Below the pieces are notes generated by a model, which had not been told where the DNA came from, did no database searches, and was given only the letters and a program-made list of their open reading frames with translations. Source: Candidatus Nyctobacter psychrophilus (GTDB lineage: Bacteria; Vulcanimicrobiota; Vulcanimicrobiia; Vulcanimicrobiales; Vulcanimicrobiaceae). Taken from it: a DNA stretch of 64,000 bases. The stretch's first letter is position 1, and each line of letters starts with the position of its first letter. The position numbers and the translations under genes are program-made. The stretch lies in NCBI GenBank assembly GCA_014305025.1, contig JACRTY010000034.1, positions 19,118 through 83,117 of the forward strand, written 5' to 3'. Positions 24,668-32,858 of the stretch are shown one piece after another.

Positions 24668-25222
24668 ATGTTGCTGTACCGCCGCCTTGCCGCCGTCGCC
24701 ATCGCCGCGGCCTGCGTTCTGCCAGCGTCCGCCGGAGCGGCTTCCGGGAACGGGCTGCGCACCAAGATCGTCTCCGCATTCGACCGGGTGCATTCCTACA
24801 AGCTCACGGTGCTCGGTTCGGTCCGTTCGCTCGGCGTTTTCGTCAAACCGGACAAATACCAGATGACGACGATGTTCCAAGGCAAGCCGATCAAGACGAT
24901 TCTGATCGGACAGAACTACTGGACGTATTCCGCGGGCAAATGGCAGAAGTCGGGCACCGCGACGAACAATCTCGACGTCGATATCGCCGGGCTGTTACGC
25001 AACGCGAAGAGCAACCCCGGCGCGCCATTCGTGGCGCAGCCCGAACAGATCCAGGACGGCAAAAAAGTCGGCACCTTCGCCTACACGTTCAAGAACGGCA
25101 CGCAAGAGGTGTGCAACTACGACAAGACGACGTATCGCGTCACGCGCTGCAAAGCCGAGGAGCTAACGCTGCTCTACTCGGACTACAACAACCCGCGCAA
25201 TACGGTCGCGAACCCGCGCTAA
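24668..25222 (+). CDS. Secreted LolA-like protein
   Basis: A 184-residue protein with a signal peptide (MLLYRRLAAVAIAAACVLPASAGA). It carries the open beta-sheet pattern of LolA/LolB and related outer-membrane-lipoprotein-sorting folds: YKLTVLGSVRSLG, PDKYQMTTMFQGKPIKTILI, YWTYSAGKWQKSG and GKKVGTFAYTFKNG. One late cysteine pair (EVCNYD, VTRCK) could form a disulfide. Family members carry lipids or sense them in the periplasm. An aaagga-type ribosome site precedes the ATG. A second protein of similar type is encoded near 35.5 kb. Confidence 0.7.
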   Translation: MLLYRRLAAVAIAAACVLPASAGAASGNGLRTKIVSAFDRVHSYKLTVLGSVRSLGVFVKPDKYQMTTMFQGKPIKTILIGQNYWTYSAGKWQKSGTATNNLDVDIAGLLRNAKSNPGAPFVAQPEQIQDGKKVGTFAYTFKNGTQEVCNYDKTTYRVTRCKAEELTLLYSDYNNPRNTVANPR

Positions 25223-25253
25223 AGATCGCTCTTTCGGGCGCGCCTGTTCGCGT

Positions 25254-26426
25254 TCACGGAGCGTGCGAAGGCGCGTCCAGCGCCAGCGCCGTCATGATCT
25301 CGACGCCGGTGGCCAGCGCAGCTTCGTCGATGTCGAACTTTCCATGATGGTGCGGGTAGCTCGTGCGCGCGTCGCTGCTCGAACCGAGCATGAAGTAACA
25401 CGCCGGCACGCGCTCGGCGAAAAACGAGAAATCTTCAGCCCCCATGTGCCGCTCGGCGGTGGCGACTCGCGTTTCGCCGAGCGTCCGTTCGGCGAGCATG
25501 CGAACGTATTGGGTTTGCGTCGCATCGTTTGACGTAACCGGGTAGCGCCACAGATAGTCGAACGTATAGGTGGCGCCCGAGGCGTCGCACACGCCGCGCA
25601 GCACGCGCTCGATCCGCTCCGCCATCTTCGCGCGCACGCCGTGATCGAAGGCGCGCACGGTACCGAGCAACGACACGGACGACGGGATCACGTTGTGCGT
25701 CGTTCCGCCGTGAACCGCGCCGATCGTAACGACCGCCGGCTCCACCGGATCGACCTGACGGCTGACGACCTTCTGCACGCTCGTGATGAACTCGGCGGCA
25801 ACCAGGATCGGATCCACCGAAAGGTGCGGCGCGGCTCCGTGTCCTCCGTGGCCCTCGATGCGTATCTCGATCGAATCGCTCGAGGCGTAGAAGGGCCCTT
25901 CACGAAAGCCGAGCACTCCGGCCGGTAACTGGGAAAACAAGTGCAACCCGTATGCGCGTTCGATGCCGAACCGCTCGAGCATCCCGGCTTCGACCATGGC
26001 CTTCGCTCCGCCGCGGCCTTCCTCGGCGGGCTGAAAGCAAAACACGACCGTGCCGGCGAGCTCCTTGCGGCGCTCCGCCACAAGCCGGGCCGCACCCAAC
26101 AGCATCGCAACGTGACCGTCGTGACCGCACGCGTGCATCTTCCCGGGCACCCGGGACGCATACGCATGTTGGTTCTCTTCGGGTAACGGTAAGGCATCCA
26201 TATCGGCGCGCAGCATGATCGTCTTACCGGCCCGTTCGCTGCGCGCGACGCCGACGACGCCCGTGACCCCGATGCCTTCGTGGACCTCGAACCCGTACGA
26301 GCGTAGCCTCGTTGCGACGATGCCGGCGGTGCGCACTTCTTCGAAGCCCAGTTCAGGCTGCGCGTGCAGATCGCGCCGGGTCGCGATCACTTCGTCGATG
26401 AGATCGCGCGGCAAGAGAGTCGTCAT
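25254..26426 (-). CDS. M20D-family amidohydrolase (N-acyl amino acid / hippurate hydrolase-like)
   Basis: The 390-residue enzyme has the M20D metal centre series: ADMDALPLPEENQHAYAS, GKMHACGHDGHVAMLLGAAR, FCFQPAEEGRGGAKAMVEAG and a C-terminal HHHGKFDIDE. The dimerisation domain includes EGHGGHGAAPHLSVDPILVA. Related enzymes hydrolyse N-acyl amino acids, hippurate or auxin conjugates using two metal ions. The ATG of MTTLLPRDLIDEV is the start; a longer frame upstream overlaps the divergent kinase gene. Substrate is not predictable from sequence. Confidence 0.9.
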   Translation of the reverse strand: MTTLLPRDLIDEVIATRRDLHAQPELGFEEVRTAGIVATRLRSYGFEVHEGIGVTGVVGVARSERAGKTIMLRADMDALPLPEENQHAYASRVPGKMHACGHDGHVAMLLGAARLVAERRKELAGTVVFCFQPAEEGRGGAKAMVEAGMLERFGIERAYGLHLFSQLPAGVLGFREGPFYASSDSIEIRIEGHGGHGAAPHLSVDPILVAAEFITSVQKVVSRQVDPVEPAVVTIGAVHGGTTHNVIPSSVSLLGTVRAFDHGVRAKMAERIERVLRGVCDASGATYTFDYLWRYPVTSNDATQTQYVRMLAERTLGETRVATAERHMGAEDFSFFAERVPACYFMLGSSSDARTSYPHHHGKFDIDEAALATGVEIMTALALDAPSHAP

Positions 26427-26511
26427 GCGGCGCGCGTTCGACGCACCGGCGGCCAGCCTCCCGTTGGAACGCAGCGGCAGGGAGTCCCGCGGAACCGGGC
26501 AAGGTGGGCGC

Positions 26512-27477
26512 ATGAAGACGATCGGCGTCGACCTCGGTGGCTCTCACGTTCTCGCCACGCTGATCGAGGACGACGGCACGATCTCCGACCGTTCCGAACG
26601 CGATGTCGTCGACCATGGTTTCGATGCCGCCGTCGCGACGATTGCTGCGGTCATCGACGACGTCCTGGGCCGCACGAAGGAAAAATTCGTTTCGGCCATC
26701 GGACTGGGCTCACCCGGAAACATCGATCTGGAGACCGGCACGATCATCTACTCGCCCAATTTCGGATGGCGCGACGCGCCGCTCGGAGAGCGCCTGCGCG
26801 AGCGTTTCACGCAGCCGGTTTTGATCGCCAACGATGCACGTTGCGCGACCTTGGGTGAACACACGTACGGCACGGGCCGTAATAAACCAAACTTCGTGCT
26901 GTTGACGTTGGGCACGGGCATCGGTGGCGGCATCGTCGCCGAGGGCAAGCTGCTGATCGGCAGCGGAGCGGGAGCGGGCGAGATCGGTCACCACCAGGTC
27001 CGCGGCGGCGACGGCTTTTATTGCAACTGCGGAAAAATCGGCTGCTTCGAAGCGCAGGCATCGGGGACCGGCTTGATCCGCCACGCGCTGGCCGTCGGCG
27101 CGTCGTTTCCCCGCAGCGAACTGGTCAGCGGCAAGCCGGGAAAGTTAAGCTCAAAAGCGATTCGCCGCGCCGCGGAAGCCGGCGATCCCCATGCGCTGGC
27201 AGCGTGGACGCGCTACGTCGAAGACCTCTCGCGGGGCCTAGCCAACGTCATAGCGTTCGTGAATCCTGAAGTGATCGCGCTCGGCGGCGGCGTGGCGAGC
27301 GCCGGGGCTTTCATGCTCGACGCCGTCCGCCCGCGCGTCGATGAATTGACGACGATGGTCCGGCGCGGCCGCACGCAGATCGTAACGGCCGCCCTGGGCA
27401 ACGACGCCGGCGCGATCGGAGCGGCAACGATGGCGCGCCGCGGCGGCTTACTCGCGCAGGAGCCTCAAGAATCGTAG
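26512..27477 (+). CDS. ROK-family sugar kinase (glucokinase-like)
   Basis: The 321-residue protein starts MKTIGVDLGGSHVLATLIED. It has the phosphate-binding loops GLGSPGNIDLETG and LTLGTGIGGGIVAEG, and the sugar-binding EIGHHQV. The ROK zinc site is CNCGKIGCFEAQASG. The intact zinc-binding cysteines and the catalytic Asp in VLIANDARCATLGEH indicate a working kinase rather than a regulator; no DNA-binding domain is fused. Glucose is the likely substrate, but other hexoses are possible. The start ATG was chosen over an upstream open frame antisense to the amidohydrolase. Confidence 0.9.
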   Translation: MKTIGVDLGGSHVLATLIEDDGTISDRSERDVVDHGFDAAVATIAAVIDDVLGRTKEKFVSAIGLGSPGNIDLETGTIIYSPNFGWRDAPLGERLRERFTQPVLIANDARCATLGEHTYGTGRNKPNFVLLTLGTGIGGGIVAEGKLLIGSGAGAGEIGHHQVRGGDGFYCNCGKIGCFEAQASGTGLIRHALAVGASFPRSELVSGKPGKLSSKAIRRAAEAGDPHALAAWTRYVEDLSRGLANVIAFVNPEVIALGGGVASAGAFMLDAVRPRVDELTTMVRRGRTQIVTAALGNDAGAIGAATMARRGGLLAQEPQES

Positions 27478-27604
27478 CCGAGCCTTTTCGTATCCGTATC
27501 GCAGGTCGAGGCCGCACACTGCGTGCTCCGATCGGGCCGCAGCCGCGATTCCATGCTCAGCGGCGTCGTCGGGCCGCGCGAAAGGTGATTCCGGCGACTA
27601 TCCG

Positions 27605-28798
27605 CTACAGCCCGGCCACCAGCGGCGTCAACGGCAGCGCATCGGAGAACTCGCCGCAGGCGATGTTCGCGATCAACTCGGCAATGCGGCGCGAACTGCC
27701 CCGGGGCGCGACCGAGGCTTGGCGGTCCCGCATCGATTGTAGGCGTTCGAGGTTCGTGACGATGCGGCGCACTGAGCGAACGACGTCGGCGGTGGTCAGC
27801 GCGACGACGCCGATACCGTTGGTGCGCACGTAGTCGAGGTTGCCGCGCTCCTGACCGGGGATGAAGTCGTACACGACCACGGGAACTTCGGCGAGGCTCG
27901 CCTCAGCGATCGTGCCCGGGCCGGCTTTGGTGACGAGCAAGTCGGCGGCCCGCATCAGCTCGGCCACGTTATCGCAGTATCCGAGGACCGTTAGCGGCGT
28001 AAGAAGCGTCGGCGCGAGTTCGTCGAGCTTCGTGCGCAACGCCGCATTGCGTCCGGTGATGACCACCAAGTGCAGCGGCATCTTCGATTTGGCGAGCGCG
28101 AGCGTCGTCGGGAGAAGTTTCCCGCCCCCTTCGCCACCCGCCATCAGCAGCGCGATCGTCTTATCGGCCGGCAATCCAAGGGCCGCGCGCAACTGTTGCT
28201 TGGTCTCGGAAACGTCTTCAAATTTGGGATGGACGGGATGGCCGAGATGATAGATTCGCTCTTTGGCGATGCCCCGCTCGCGCGCGCGCTGATAGACTTC
28301 GCGCGCCGGGACGACGACCGCGTCGACTTCGGGAACGAGCCAGCCCTCGTGCACGCGCCCGAGGTCCGTCACGACGGTCAATACGGGAACGTCCAACATG
28401 CCGGCATCGGAGCGTGCGCGCAACGCGGCGTGGTTGAGCAAGGGATGCACGGAAACGATGATGTCGGGCTTATAACTGCGGAACAAGGCGCACAAGCGTT
28501 GACGATAGAGCGGCTCGCAAAAACGCACGACGTTACGGAAGCGGCGCTTTCCGTTGGTCACGTGGTAGAGCGCGCCGTAGATCGGCGGCGCAAAGCGCAG
28601 CGCCGCGCTGTATGCGGGCCCCAGTTTGGAGAGGGGGAAGCTGCAGTGGGAGGCGACGTCTTCAATGCGATGCGCGAAGCGGAGCGGCTCGCCGTGGGGG
28701 CCGACCCTCGTTTGATCGAGCGCGGCAACGATCGCGTTCGCGGCGCTGCGGTGTCCGCCACCCGTGTCGGAGATGAGGAGAAGGACCCGCTTGGTCAT
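27605..28798 (-). CDS. MGDG-synthase-like diacylglycerol glycosyltransferase (GT28)
   Basis: A 397-residue protein beginning MTKRVLLLISDTGGGHRSAANAI, the MGDG-synthase N-terminal motif. It contains KPDIIVSVHPLLNHAALRAR and VLTVVTDLGRVHEGW, then the C-terminal donor-binding region LLMAGGEGGGKLLP, VLGYCDNVAELMRAADLLVT and KAGPGTIAEASLAEVPVVVY. Such enzymes add galactose or glucose to diacylglycerol at the inner membrane, making glycolipids. The stop of the upstream hydroxylase-like gene is 10 bp away, so the two may form a lipid-modifying operon. Confidence 0.88.
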   Translation of the reverse strand: MTKRVLLLISDTGGGHRSAANAIVAALDQTRVGPHGEPLRFAHRIEDVASHCSFPLSKLGPAYSAALRFAPPIYGALYHVTNGKRRFRNVVRFCEPLYRQRLCALFRSYKPDIIVSVHPLLNHAALRARSDAGMLDVPVLTVVTDLGRVHEGWLVPEVDAVVVPAREVYQRARERGIAKERIYHLGHPVHPKFEDVSETKQQLRAALGLPADKTIALLMAGGEGGGKLLPTTLALAKSKMPLHLVVITGRNAALRTKLDELAPTLLTPLTVLGYCDNVAELMRAADLLVTKAGPGTIAEASLAEVPVVVYDFIPGQERGNLDYVRTNGIGVVALTTADVVRSVRRIVTNLERLQSMRDRQASVAPRGSSRRIAELIANIACGEFSDALPLTPLVAGL

Positions 28799-28808
28799 CG
28801 AGCCCCGC

Positions 28809-29366
28809 TCATGCGCGCTGCGTCGTGCGCATCAAGCGGAGCGCACGAATGCGCTCGAGCCTCCGCAGTGCCGTGCGGCGACGGCGCTGAATGGACCGCA
28901 CCGACTTCATGAACGCCCGGGCGGGGGCATCGTAGAAGCGGAAGATGTCGCCGAACTCGACGTCGGGGTTGCGGTGGTGGCCGTCGTGGTCTTCGGGCAA
29001 GACGATCGCCAGGGCGCGACAGAGGCGCACGAGCCACGGTGGGCTGACCCAACCGAGGTCGGTCGTGTGGCGCCACCACACGTGAAGCTGTCCCAGTACC
29101 AGACCCAACACCGCTCCGACCGCCGACCATGTCCCAAGCAGGCACAGCGGCCCGGCGATGATCAGATACGGCACCGCTCCGAGGAAGCCGTCGAGCATGA
29201 CGGCCGGATCCTTGGAGAGGACCGCGTGATCCCAGTACGAGCGGCTGCGGTCGTGATGGGTGCGCAGGTGCAGCTTGAACCAGAGATGCTGCGGCACGTG
29301 GTACAAGAACGTGGACGCTAGATCGCCTACGACCAGCACGATGACGAGCGAAACGAAGAACATCAC
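28809..29366 (-). CDS. Fatty acid hydroxylase / sterol desaturase-like membrane protein
   Basis: A 185-residue membrane protein. Three histidine boxes typical of di-iron membrane hydroxylases are visible: H27 and HLRTHH (33-38), HVWWRH (about 94-99) and DHDGHHRNPD (about 126-135). Three or four hydrophobic segments surround them. It probably hydroxylates a lipid acyl chain or isoprenoid; the substrate is unknown. Its neighbour is the MGDG-synthase-like enzyme, consistent with lipid modification. The start lies only 6 bp from the divergent transglycosylase start, so promoters overlap coding sequence. Confidence 0.75.
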   Translation of the reverse strand: MMFFVSLVIVLVVGDLASTFLYHVPQHLWFKLHLRTHHDRSRSYWDHAVLSKDPAVMLDGFLGAVPYLIIAGPLCLLGTWSAVGAVLGLVLGQLHVWWRHTTDLGWVSPPWLVRLCRALAIVLPEDHDGHHRNPDVEFGDIFRFYDAPARAFMKSVRSIQRRRRTALRRLERIRALRLMRTTQRA

Positions 29367-29372
29367 GACGCC

Positions 29373-30122
29373 GTGGCCCTCATACGATTACAGATCACCT
29401 TGAACTCCAACGCTGCCAAACATGCCTTTGGGTCGACCGTCCGCCGCTCCCTGCCCATTGTGGCAGGACTCCTGCTCACGCGTTGCACCCTTCCGTCCTT
29501 GCCTCCGCCAGAATCGGGCTTTTTCTTCTTAGCCCCGCCCGACCTCACGCTGCTCCAGGAACGAGCGCTGACGTGGCATCCGTCTCTCGGAGCTTCGGAA
29601 CTGCGCGGCCTACGGCTCTTATACGATACCCCGCTTCCTGCCGCTCCAACGCTCGCCGCGGTTCACTCGATCGTGCGCGCCAACCATCGGCTCCAGCCTT
29701 TCGACGCGTTGGTGCTCGCGGCTCAAGCGGTTGCCGATGCGCGCCGGCAGGGGCTAGACTACGGATTTTTCTGTGCGACGTTACTGCAAGAGTCGGCTTT
29801 CGCCCCGGATGCGGTTTCGGCGGCCGGCGCAATCGGCATCGCTCAGTTTACGCTCGACACCGCTGCGGCCGAGGGCGTCGACCCCTTCGACTGGCGCGAC
29901 GCGATGCGCGGCTCGGCCGCGTTGCTCGCTCGCTACGTGACCGCGTACACCGGCGGCTATCCCGATCCGTATGCCGTCGCGCTCGCCGCGTACAACGCCG
30001 GTCCGGGAAGCGTCGCCTACTACCACGGCGTCCCGCCGTATGCCGAGACGCGCGAGTACGTCGCTGACATTTACGATCGGTGGGCGCGCGTTCTCAGCGA
30101 CGCGTCGCCGCGCGGCCAGTAA
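29373..30122 (+). CDS. Lytic transglycosylase (SLT domain) lipoprotein
   Basis: A protein of up to 249 residues with the SLT domain: FFCATLLQESAFAPDAVS with the catalytic Glu in QESAF, then AAGAIGIAQFTLDTA and DPYAVALAAYNAGPGSVAYY. This is the goose-lysozyme-like fold that cleaves murein between MurNAc and GlcNAc with 1,6-anhydro product. A hydrophobic stretch ending in LLLTRC may be a lipobox (about Cys38 from the GTG start). The start is uncertain because the divergent gene begins 6 bp away; a TTG 27 bp downstream is possible. Confidence 0.85.
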   Translation: MALIRLQITLNSNAAKHAFGSTVRRSLPIVAGLLLTRCTLPSLPPPESGFFFLAPPDLTLLQERALTWHPSLGASELRGLRLLYDTPLPAAPTLAAVHSIVRANHRLQPFDALVLAAQAVADARRQGLDYGFFCATLLQESAFAPDAVSAAGAIGIAQFTLDTAAAEGVDPFDWRDAMRGSAALLARYVTAYTGGYPDPYAVALAAYNAGPGSVAYYHGVPPYAETREYVADIYDRWARVLSDASPRGQ

Positions 30123-30161
30123 AAAGTTCCGCCGTTTCGCCGACCCGGTCTGGGGAAAAGG

Positions 30162-31112
30162 GTGGCGGTGACGCCCGAGCAGCGTATGCGAGAGGCCGGC
30201 GAGCGCGTGGTCGAAGTCATCGCGCGCCAAGAGTGGCTCAATCCGTGGGGCTACAAACTCGAACACGCGATGGCGGTCGGTTGGAATTTGCTGGGCGGCC
30301 GCCGCGATCGCGTGCGCAACGTGCTCCATGGGACGTGGCTCGGACATCCGCTGCACCCGATGCTGACCGACGTGCCGCTCGGGGCCTGGACGATGGCCTT
30401 CGCGTTCGACTGCCTCGACGTGCGCTCGCGCGAGCATGCCCACTTCGCCCCTGCGGCCCAGATGGCGCTCGGCGTCGGCATCGTGGGTGGCGCCGGCGCC
30501 GCCCTCACCGGCCTCACCGATTGGCAGTACACCCACGACGACGCTCGCAGAACCGGTCTCGTCCACGGCATGCTCAACCTGACGGCCCTCGGGCTGAGTG
30601 TATGGTCGTGGTCGCGGCGGCGCACGCAGCGCGACGGCCCCAGCCGCCTCGCCTCGGGTCTCGGTTACGCGCTCGCACTGGGCAGCGCGTTTTTAGGCGG
30701 CAATCTCGTCTTCCGGGAACGCATCGGCGTGGACCGGACAGAGCATCCGCTCGAACCGCGCGAGTTCGTGCCCGTTCTCTTCGAAAGCGAACTGGTCGAC
30801 GAACGGCCGCAGCACGTACGGGCCGGTGATGCCGACGTGATTCTCGTGCGCAGCGGCGGCCGGCTGTATGCATACGGCGAACATTGCCCGCATTTGGGAG
30901 CGCCCTTGTCGGACGGTTGGTTGTCGGATGGGGGCATCGTTTGCCCGTGGCACGGAGCACGCTTCGAGCTGAGCACGGGTTCGACGGTGAAGGGTCCTGC
31001 GACGTCGCGCCTGACCCGTTTTGAAACCTGCGTGCGCGACGGACGGATCGAGGTGCGCCTGCTCGCACCCGAGCACGAAGCCGTCCCACGAACGACGGCC
31101 AGACAGCGTTGA
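30162..31112 (+). CDS. DUF2231 membrane domain fused to Rieske [2Fe-2S] domain
   Basis: The 316-residue fusion has an N-terminal membrane domain (about 55-185: GHPLHPMLTDVPLGAWTMAF, GLTDW, GMLNLTALGLSVW) of the DUF2231 type with conserved histidines. A soluble C-terminal Rieske domain has ligands at C242-x-H244 (CPHLGAPL) and C261-x2-H264 (CPWHGARF). The DUF2231 part may bind heme, so the protein could pass electrons between membrane and soluble partners. The following hemerythrin gene starts inside its stop (TTGA), suggesting a joint role in oxygen or redox handling. The substrate is unknown. Confidence 0.85.
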   Translation: MAVTPEQRMREAGERVVEVIARQEWLNPWGYKLEHAMAVGWNLLGGRRDRVRNVLHGTWLGHPLHPMLTDVPLGAWTMAFAFDCLDVRSREHAHFAPAAQMALGVGIVGGAGAALTGLTDWQYTHDDARRTGLVHGMLNLTALGLSVWSWSRRRTQRDGPSRLASGLGYALALGSAFLGGNLVFRERIGVDRTEHPLEPREFVPVLFESELVDERPQHVRAGDADVILVRSGGRLYAYGEHCPHLGAPLSDGWLSDGGIVCPWHGARFELSTGSTVKGPATSRLTRFETCVRDGRIEVRLLAPEHEAVPRTTARQR

Positions 31113-31588
31113 AAGCCGACGACGTTCTGATCGAGCACCACGGCGTGTTACGCTCGCTCTTGACGCGCATCGCGTCGATGCCGGGCTCCGACGGCGAACG
31201 GCGGCGGCTGCTCGACGAACTGATCGACGAGTTGAACATTCACACCAAGATCGAGGAGCAGCTCTTCTATCCCGCGGCGCGCGCCGTGAGCCGGCTCGTC
31301 GATATCTCATTTGCCGAACATCGCCAACTCGACGATCAGGTGGCCGTGGTTCTACGCACGCCAATCGAGAGCGAACGCTTCGACGAAGAATTCCGCGCAC
31401 TGCGCGCTGGCGTGGAAGAGCACGCCGGCGAGGAAGAGCGCATCATGTTTCCGGAGTGCCGTGCGCTCGGTGAAGCAGAGCTTGAGGCGCTGGGAGGGCG
31501 GTTGCAGCGCCGTTTGGAGCAGCTTCGCAGATCGAAGGTCGCGCGCGCACTCATCGTCCTCAAGCGCGAAACACTGCGGCGGGTCTGA
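31109..31588 (+). CDS. Hemerythrin HHE-domain protein
   Basis: A 159-residue four-helix-bundle protein with di-iron ligand pattern: H10/H11 in LIEHHGVLR, H45 and E49 in NIHTKIEEQLFYP, H71 in FAEHRQLDD, and H105 and E109 in VEEHAGEEERIMFP. These match the bacterial HHE family, which binds O2, NO or acts in oxidative stress. The TTG start overlaps the Rieske fusion's stop. The C-terminal basic helix is outside the metal site. Confidence 0.88.
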   Translation: MKADDVLIEHHGVLRSLLTRIASMPGSDGERRRLLDELIDELNIHTKIEEQLFYPAARAVSRLVDISFAEHRQLDDQVAVVLRTPIESERFDEEFRALRAGVEEHAGEEERIMFPECRALGEAELEALGGRLQRRLEQLRRSKVARALIVLKRETLRRV

Positions 31589-31592
31589 CCCT

Positions 31593-31793
31593 TCAGGTCC
31601 CGAGCGTACGCGAAAGGAAGAGTCGGACTTTCGCCCAGGCGTCGCCGACTTCGTGCCCATTGAGCGCAGCCGAACTTTCGCGGAAAAATGCGTGACCGAT
31701 GACCGCCGGACGAGGTTCGGCGCCGTCGGGGCGCGCAACAAAGCCCGGCATCGCTCCGCCGGCAACCGATATCGTCACATCTTGGGTCTGCAT
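31593..31793 (-). pseudogene. Internally deleted dienelactone hydrolase relic
   Basis: A 66-residue frame begins MQTQDVTISVAGGAMPGFVA and continues RPDGAEPRPAV, the N-terminus of dienelactone-hydrolase-family proteins. It then jumps in frame to GHAFFRESSAALN and GDAWAKVRLFLSRTLG, which is the C-terminal end of the same family. The middle, with the nucleophile cysteine and the catalytic aspartate, is missing, while the histidine region (GHAFF) remains. A full-length family member is about 230-250 residues. The remnant sits between the hemerythrin gene and egtD and is probably non-functional. Confidence 0.6.
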
Positions 31794-31823
31794 GGTTGGC
31801 TTCTGAGGAAACGCGAGGTCGCA

Positions 31824-32837
31824 ATGATCGTGCCCCACCGCAACGAACTGACGCCGGTCGGCGAGCGTTTTGCGCTCTATCGGGCGCCGGAGCCGGCTGT
31901 GACCGCGAGTTTCGCCGACGACGTGCGTTCGGGTTTGACGGCGCCGCGAAAAACGCTCCCGCCGAAATACTTCTACGATGAATTGGGTTCGGCGCTGTTC
32001 GAGGCCATCACGCTGCTGCCCGAATATTACCTGACGCGCGCCGAAGCCGCCATTCTCCAACGCTACGCTCCCGCAATGATCGGCGCGCTCGACGGACCGA
32101 TCGAGATCGTCGAGTTCGGCAGCGGCAGTGCGCGTAAGAGCCGCACCTTGATCGGTGCGGCGCTCGACGTGCAAGCCCGCGTGACGTATCATCCGATCGA
32201 CATTTCGCCCAGCGCCCTTGTCGCTTGCGCGACGGCGCTCGTCGGCGAATACGACCGGCTCGATGTCGCCGCGTACGCGAGCGACTACGTCGAGGTGCTG
32301 GCCTCGGCGCGCTTGAGTACGTCAAAACGCGTGCTCGCGCTTTTTCTTGGATCGAACGTGGGCAACTACGAGCCGCGCGAAGCCTGCGCGCTGCTGCGGG
32401 CGATGTCCGCTGCATTCAAGCCCGGTGACGGCCTGCTGCTCGGAGCCGATCTCAAGAAGGATGCCGCGACGCTGGAACTCGCCTACAACGATCCGACCGG
32501 CGTCACGGCCGCTTTCGACAAGAACGTCCTGGGCCGCATCAACCGGGAACTCGACGGTCATTTCGATCTCGATGCGTTCGCGCACGTCGCGCGTTACGAG
32601 GCGGTGCGCGGCCGCATCGAATCGCGCTTGATCGCACAACGCGGGATGACGGTTCCCATCGACGCGCTGCGCCTCGACGTACGGCTGTTCACCGCGGAAT
32701 CGATTCACACCGAGTCTTCGTACAAGTTCGATGACGACGACATCGCACGGCTTGCCGCCGACAGCGGCTTCCGCGTGGCTCGCCGCTGGAGCGACGACGA
32801 CCAGCGCTTCGCAGTGTGGCTGCTGGTGATCGAATAG
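31824..32837 (+). CDS. egtD: L-histidine N(alpha)-methyltransferase EgtD
   Basis: The 337-residue protein matches EgtD: KTLPPKYFYDELGSALFEAI, LLPEYYLTRAEAAIL, EFGSGSARKSRTLI (SAM-binding), YHPIDISPSALVA, LALFLGSNVGNYEP and a closing FTAESIHTESSYKFDDDDIA. EgtD trimethylates histidine to hercynine with three SAM, the first step of ergothioneine synthesis. No EgtB (sulfoxide synthase) or EgtE is in this window. It starts 30 bp from the divergent relic. The ATG of MIVPHRNELTPVG is the start; the open frame extends far upstream but is antisense or out of register there. Confidence 0.93.
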   Translation: MIVPHRNELTPVGERFALYRAPEPAVTASFADDVRSGLTAPRKTLPPKYFYDELGSALFEAITLLPEYYLTRAEAAILQRYAPAMIGALDGPIEIVEFGSGSARKSRTLIGAALDVQARVTYHPIDISPSALVACATALVGEYDRLDVAAYASDYVEVLASARLSTSKRVLALFLGSNVGNYEPREACALLRAMSAAFKPGDGLLLGADLKKDAATLELAYNDPTGVTAAFDKNVLGRINRELDGHFDLDAFAHVARYEAVRGRIESRLIAQRGMTVPIDALRLDVRLFTAESIHTESSYKFDDDDIARLAADSGFRVARRWSDDDQRFAVWLLVIE

Positions 32838-32858
32838 CTGGTGATCGAAGTGACGTAG

